Positions 6,409 through 9,031 of a stretch of DNA of 9,031 bases are shown here, piece by piece. Within the stretch, counting starts at the first letter, position 1. Every line of letters begins with the position of its first letter. Source of the stretch: Candidatus Woesearchaeota archaeon (lineage in GTDB: Archaea; Nanobdellota; Nanobdellia; Woesearchaeales; UBA11576); assembly GCA_027083015.1 (NCBI GenBank), contig JALWQS010000013.1, positions 1 through 9,031 of the forward strand, given 5' to 3'. The notes under the pieces were generated by a model that was given only the letters and a program-made list of their open reading frames with translations, did not search any database and was not told the DNA's origin. The translations under genes and the position numbers were made by a program.

Positions 6409-6521
6409 TAGCGGGGAGAGGATTTGAACCTCTGACCTCAGGGTTTCGCTTTGAGCGTTTGTGTTTTGCTCATCTGCTCATCTATGAGCCCTGCGGGCAC
6501 TCCTGGCTGCCCTACCCCGCT
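6409..6521 (-). tRNA. Initiator tRNA-Met (CAT) with a 38-base intron
   Basis: The gene starts with A1 at 6521. The acceptor stem AGCGGGG pairs with CCCCGCT (7 bp), and the D stem is GGGC/GCCC. The anticodon stem is CAGGG/CCCTG, and the loop C-T-CAT-A is interrupted after position 37. The T arm AGAGG-TTCAAAT-CCTCT and discriminator A follow at 6409. The spliced length is 75. The A1:U72 pair and the three consecutive G-C pairs in the anticodon stem (G29-G31 with C39-C41) are the known marks of archaeal initiator tRNA and separate it from elongator Met and from tRNA-Ile2 (CAT). CCA is not encoded, so it must be added after transcription. The intron lies between 37 and 38 (6445-6482), the commonest archaeal position, and requires the tRNA splicing endonuclease. 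Confidence 0.93.
6445..6482 (-). other. tRNA intron with a tandem 8-base repeat
   Basis: This 38-base stretch must be removed to restore a 7-base anticodon loop C-T-C-A-T-A-A. It begins after A37 (6483) and ends before A38 (6444). It contains most of a tandem repeat AGATGAGC x2 (6468-6483, minus strand; the first base of copy 1 is exon base A37). I could not fold the junctions into a textbook bulge-helix-bulge with a 4-bp central helix, so the splice motif is relaxed or my boundary is off by a base. Confidence 0.75.
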
Positions 6522-6583
6522 ATTTTGTTATTCTTGTTGTATGCTATTTCTTGAAGGAGTAATATTTGAGGAATAAGGGTTTA

Positions 6584-6591
6584 TTTATAAA
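6584..6591 (-). promoter_or_regulatory. TATA box, probably for the initiator tRNA
   Basis: TTTATAAA, within the minus-strand sequence CTTTATAAATA, is the best TATA-like box in the 164-base spacer 6522-6685. It is centred about 66 bases before tRNA base 1. Start of transcription ~26 bases downstream would give a 5' leader of about 40 bases for RNase P removal. A weaker AT box (AATATT, 6561-6566) is closer. The rest of this spacer holds the MinD operon's downstream end and a short inverted repeat, and no gene. Confidence 0.4.
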
Positions 6592-6599
6592 GCTTACTG

Positions 6600-6621
6600 A
6601 ATAAGTCATTGTTTACTTATT
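6600..6621. repeat. Inverted repeat upstream of the tRNA TATA box
   Basis: AATAAGT (6600-6606) and ACTTATT (6615-6621) are perfect complements, 7 bp around an 8-base loop. A TGACTT at 6632-6637 can alternatively pair with AAGTCA at 6603-6608. It lies between the end of the MinD operon and the tRNA promoter, so it could be a 3' end hairpin or a protein binding site. No T-run follows it. Such repeats also arise by chance in AT-rich DNA. Confidence 0.25.
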
Positions 6622-6685
6622 ATATTGTGACTGACTTAGGATGTTTCTGAGTAGATATTTTTTAAATGCTGTTCTTGTTTTTTCT

Positions 6686-7561
6686 TCACAGTTCAAGAAT
6701 TCTTTTTTTTATCTCTTCAAATATTTTTTCGTATCTCTTTTCATATTCTATTATTGGTTTCATCTCTGTCATGGCCTTGACGAACGCTTTGTCGAATGGT
6801 ATCTTTTGTATTATAGGTATATCTTTTTCTTTGCAGAATTGTTCTATCTTGTGGCTCATCTCTTCGTTCAGGTCTGACTTGTTTATTATGATGCTTCTTT
6901 TTATCTTGAAATGATCGACTACTGCTAATGCTCTTTTCATGTCCGAATATCCTGATGGTGTGGGTTCGGTGACTATGATCGCTGCGTCGCTTCCTGTTAC
7001 TGATGCTATGACCGGACATCCTATCCCTGCTGCTGAGTCTATTATCATGATGTCCGCTTCCGGCTCTTTTGTTGTCGCTTTCTTTTTCACTTCAAAGACT
7101 ATCTTTCCCGAGCCTGATGCTCCTGGTCTTAGTTGTGCTGATGCTATCATGAATCCTTGTTTGGTCTTTGCATATCCTACTGATGCGTTCTCTACATCCA
7201 CCAGCGTTATCGCTCCGACAGGGCATACCAGTTTGCATGCTCCACATCCTTCGCAGCCGAACTCATCGACCTTTGGTATTCCTTCTACTGGTTTCATCGC
7301 TTTGAAGTAGCACGTTTCTATGCATTTTCCGCATTTTATGCATTTTTTCTCGTCGACTACTGCTCTTTTGTCTGTTGATAGTGTTTTCCATTCTTCGTAA
7401 TCTTCTGTTTTCAGCCCGAAAAGCAGTGAGAGGTTTGAGGCGTCTACGTCGCAGTCTGCGCATACGATCTTCTTGTCTTTGGCCATGCTGACGGCCAGTG
7501 ATGCTGATATGCTGCTTTTTCCCACTCCTCCTTTTCCTGAGAGGATGACTATTTTTTTCAT
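6686..7561 (-). CDS. MinD-superfamily P-loop ATPase with inserted 2[4Fe-4S] ferredoxin domain (paralog B)
   Basis: This 291-residue protein has a deviant Walker A SGKGGVGKSS (8-17) with the signature lysine Lys10, ADCDVDAS (35-42) after strand 2, and a switch region DSAAGIGCPV (175-184). A bacterial-type ferredoxin is inserted at ~70-120: Cys74, 77, 80 and 84, then Cys103, 106, 109 and 113 followed by Pro, enough for two 4Fe-4S clusters. The layout matches COG1149. Its closest relatives include NifH-like and ApbC/Nbp35 ATPases, which couple ATP hydrolysis to electron transfer or cluster delivery, and the ORP-complex ATPases of Desulfovibrio. It should be cytoplasmic and dimeric. It is the second of a tandem pair, 17 bases behind paralog A, with an AGGA site 8 bases before the ATG. 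Pairing suggests a heterodimer (inference). Substrate protein unknown. Confidence 0.92.
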   Translation of the reverse strand: MKKIVILSGKGGVGKSSISASLAVSMAKDKKIVCADCDVDASNLSLLFGLKTEDYEEWKTLSTDKRAVVDEKKCIKCGKCIETCYFKAMKPVEGIPKVDEFGCEGCGACKLVCPVGAITLVDVENASVGYAKTKQGFMIASAQLRPGASGSGKIVFEVKKKATTKEPEADIMIIDSAAGIGCPVIASVTGSDAAIIVTEPTPSGYSDMKRALAVVDHFKIKRSIIINKSDLNEEMSHKIEQFCKEKDIPIIQKIPFDKAFVKAMTEMKPIIEYEKRYEKIFEEIKKRILEL

Positions 7562-7564
7562 CTT

Positions 7565-7603
7565 ATTGTTCCTTTTTATTATTCCTTTTTATTGTTCTTT
7601 TTT
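7565..7603. repeat. 13-base unit in three tandem copies across a gene junction
   Basis: On the plus strand the units are ATTGTTCCTTTTT (7565-7577), ATTATTCCTTTTT (7578-7590) and ATTGTTCTTTTTT (7591-7603), differing at one or two bases. On the minus strand they encode the last K/N codons and stop of paralog A and then the AAAGGA ribosome binding site of paralog B. Because 13 is not a multiple of 3, the copies are read in different frames. Confidence 0.85.
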
Positions 7604-8427
7604 GTTATCTTCTCGACTAGTTGTGCGATCTTGAACGTTTTTCCTCTTGAATAAGAATTTATTATCTCTTTTGAGAAAGGTATCTTGAGAATTATTTCAC
7701 TGTCGTACTTTTTCGCTAGTTCTTTTATCAGGTTTTCATCTCCTATGTCTGCTCTGTTTATTATGATGCTCCCTTTTTTTCCTATTGTTTTCAGAACGTC
7801 AAGTATGATCTTCAGGTCGTGCGCTCCTAATGGTGTTGGTTCGGTTATTGCTATTATCTTGTCTGCGTTTTCGAATGCTGTGATTACCGGACAGTGTGTT
7901 CCTGCTGCGGTATCTATAATTATTGTTTGATATTCTTCTTTTCTTGAGATGATCTCTTCGTTCAGTTTGCTGACGATGAATTCTGATGTTGGTTGGTTTA
8001 TGTTCAGCTCTCCTGATAATATGTCCAGGTTGCCTTTGTTTCCTTTGTATATCTTTCCTATCTCTTTGTAGTCCCAGCTTATGGCGCCTGTGGGACACAC
8101 TATCTTGCATGCTCCGCATCCGTTGCATTCGTCTGGCATGAGTATGGGTACTCTTCCTTTTACTGATATCAGCGCATTTGCTTCGCATGCTTCTCCGCAC
8201 TTTCCGCATTTGATACATTTTTCTGCGTCGAATCTTGGTATCCTTTGTCTGACGCTTATTAGTTCTTCTCTTTTTATGTTTAGTATGAGATGGTCGTTTG
8301 GACAATCCACATCCGCATCTACTAATAGTATCTTTTGTTTTTCAGAAAGTTCGTGGGCTAGTGCTGTAGCGACTGTTGATTTTCCTGTTCCTCCTTTGCC
8401 ACCGGTTATGGCTATGATCTTAGTCAT
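7579..8427 (-). CDS. MinD-superfamily P-loop ATPase with inserted 2[4Fe-4S] ferredoxin domain (paralog A)
   Basis: This 282-residue protein has deviant Walker A TGGKGGTGKST (8-18), VDADVDCPN (36-44) and switch region DTAAGTHCPV (172-181). The ferredoxin insertion has Cys71, 74, 77 and 81, and Cys101, 104, 107 and 111 followed by Pro, fitting two 4Fe-4S clusters. It is the same family as the next gene but clearly diverged: the Walker A differs and the C-terminal tail is Lys/Asn-rich. The ATG at 8427 lies inside the end of the upstream thioredoxin-like gene (8-base overlap), so translation is probably coupled; no Shine-Dalgarno is visible. Such paralog pairs are common in archaea and strict anaerobes. 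The role is inferred as ATP-driven electron transfer or cluster transfer with paralog B and a redox partner. Confidence 0.92.
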   Translation of the reverse strand: MTKIIAITGGKGGTGKSTVATALAHELSEKQKILLVDADVDCPNDHLILNIKREELISVRQRIPRFDAEKCIKCGKCGEACEANALISVKGRVPILMPDECNGCGACKIVCPTGAISWDYKEIGKIYKGNKGNLDILSGELNINQPTSEFIVSKLNEEIISRKEEYQTIIIDTAAGTHCPVITAFENADKIIAITEPTPLGAHDLKIILDVLKTIGKKGSIIINRADIGDENLIKELAKKYDSEIILKIPFSKEIINSYSRGKTFKIAQLVEKITKKNNKKE

Positions 8428-9031
8428 TATTAGTTTCGTGATGTTTTATCTTTATGCCTAGTTTTTTCAGCAGTCTTTCGAAGAATCCTTGTTTTTCTTC
8501 CCATTCTTCTTTTCCTAAGCATATGTTGATCGCTTTTGTTATGCCTTGTCTTGATGGCATTCCTCTGAATGCTATATTTTGTGGGTATCCTGGTCCGGAT
8601 ACGAATACTGTGGGTACTGCCATCACGTCGTATTGTCTTGCTTTTCTTTGTCCTGCAGGTGTTGCTGTACTTACTTCTGTTACTTTGACATCATCTCTTT
8701 CTTTCTCAAAAGTTTTTAGGTATTCATATGTTGGTCTGCAGTGTGGGCATGTTGGTGATGTGAAGACCAGTATCTTTACTTTTCTGCTGTTTTCTTCTTC
8801 CTCTTCATTTTTTTCTTTCCATCCGCATTCTTTGTGGTAAGTCCATTTAGCAGGTATTTTCTTCCCGCATTTAGGGCAGTTCTTTGTCTCTTTTTCCAGT
8901 GTTCTTTTTTTTGTTTCTATCTCCTCTTTTATCTCTTCTATCTCTTTCTTGGATTGTTCTATCTTTCTTTCTGTGTTTCTTATCTTTTCTTCTGTCTTAT
9001 CATCTTTTATCTTTTTCTCTATCTCTTCTTT
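8420..9031 (-). CDS. Thioredoxin-fold protein with coiled coil and zinc ribbon (5' end cut by window)
   Basis: The frame is open from the window edge to the TAA at 8420-8422, giving 203 residues with no start inside the window. Numbered from the edge, residues 1-50 are almost all Lys/Glu/Ile heptads, a coiled coil. Cys52, Cys55, His66 and Cys69 (CPKC, HKEC) form a CCHC zinc ribbon. A Glu-rich linker follows, then a thioredoxin fold ~84-172: strand KVKILVFTS, active site CPHC (95-98), and cis-proline in MAVPTV (Pro140). A basic amphipathic tail ends the protein. CPHC is the DsbA-type dipeptide, often oxidising, but with no signal peptide visible the protein may be cytoplasmic; its missing N-terminus could change that. 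Overlap with the ATPase gene implies a joint function, for example reducing or presenting thiols for cluster handling. A start at the internal GTG near 8626 would destroy the active site and is wrong. Confidence 0.85.
   Translation of the reverse strand, partial: KEEIEKKIKDDKTEEKIRNTERKIEQSKKEIEEIKEEIETKKRTLEKETKNCPKCGKKIPAKWTYHKECGWKEKNEEEEENSRKVKILVFTSPTCPHCRPTYEYLKTFEKERDDVKVTEVSTATPAGQRKARQYDVMAVPTVFVSGPGYPQNIAFRGMPSRQGITKAINICLGKEEWEEKQGFFERLLKKLGIKIKHHETNND

Noticed and set aside
7200..7345. Stand-alone ferredoxin gene
   Set aside because: The eight cluster cysteines lie in the same frame as the Walker A and switch motifs of MinD paralog B, so they form an inserted domain, as in COG1149.
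7799..8305. 168-codon minus-strand frame rich in Arg, Lys and His
   Set aside because: Out-of-frame reading of the ferredoxin-MinD paralog A gene, which has full Walker and cluster motifs; the same holds for 7263-7463, 6741-7019 and 5255-5620.
8420..8626. Separate 68-residue protein
   Set aside because: It is only the C-terminal part of the thioredoxin-fold protein; the frame is open to 9031 and the CPHC active site lies upstream of this internal GTG.
1..9031. CRISPR array, insertion sequence or phage genes
   Set aside because: No regularly spaced repeats, transposase motifs or long terminal inverted repeats were seen; the only tandem repeats are the short ones in the tRNA intron and at 7565-7603.

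Overview
The window looks archaeal, most likely from an AT-rich DPANN-type genome (Woesearchaeota/Pacearchaeota-like). That lineage is an inference. The evidence is an initiator tRNA-Met with the archaeal A1:U72 pair and an intron in the anticodon loop, TATA-like boxes upstream of genes, weak or absent Shine-Dalgarno sites, a DHH/DHHA1 phosphoesterase, and two tandem MinD-type ATPases carrying ferredoxin insertions. Every gene I can support lies on the minus strand, so the window reads from 9031 down to 1. The plus-strand open frames look like antisense shadows.

Region 1 (9031-6686) is a compact redox operon. It starts with a gene cut by the window edge that encodes coiled coil, zinc ribbon and thioredoxin fold with a CPHC active site. 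That gene overlaps by 8 bases the first of two ferredoxin-MinD ATPases. The second ATPase follows after 17 bases, across a 13-base unit present three times in tandem that supplies the first ATPase's last codons and stop and the second's ribosome binding site. Together the genes look like an ATP-dependent electron-transfer or iron-sulfur/metal-cluster handling module with a dedicated thiol-disulfide partner.

Region 2 (6685-6358) holds the intron-containing initiator tRNA-Met, with an upstream TATA box, a downstream T6 tract and a small perfect hairpin.

Region 3 (6357-3665) is a two-gene envelope cluster: a secreted transglutaminase-like protein with beta-sandwich modules, then a very cysteine-rich lipoprotein. 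Region 4 (3484-2438) is a DHH/DHHA1 phosphoesterase of the RecJ/NrnA superfamily.

Region 5 (2437-1) holds the most unusual item. After a 203-base spacer with a three-tier potential RNA hairpin comes a single uninterrupted frame of at least 744 codons. It runs off the window edge and joins three modules: an N-terminal four-helix voltage-sensor-like domain with an S4-type arginine ladder, a 12-helix APC-family amino acid/polyamine permease, and a C-terminal class I (Rossmann) SAM-dependent methyltransferase. I know of no described protein with this architecture. It is the best candidate here for an undescribed system: a transporter possibly gated or modulated by voltage, with a cytoplasmic methyltransferase that could act on the imported compound.
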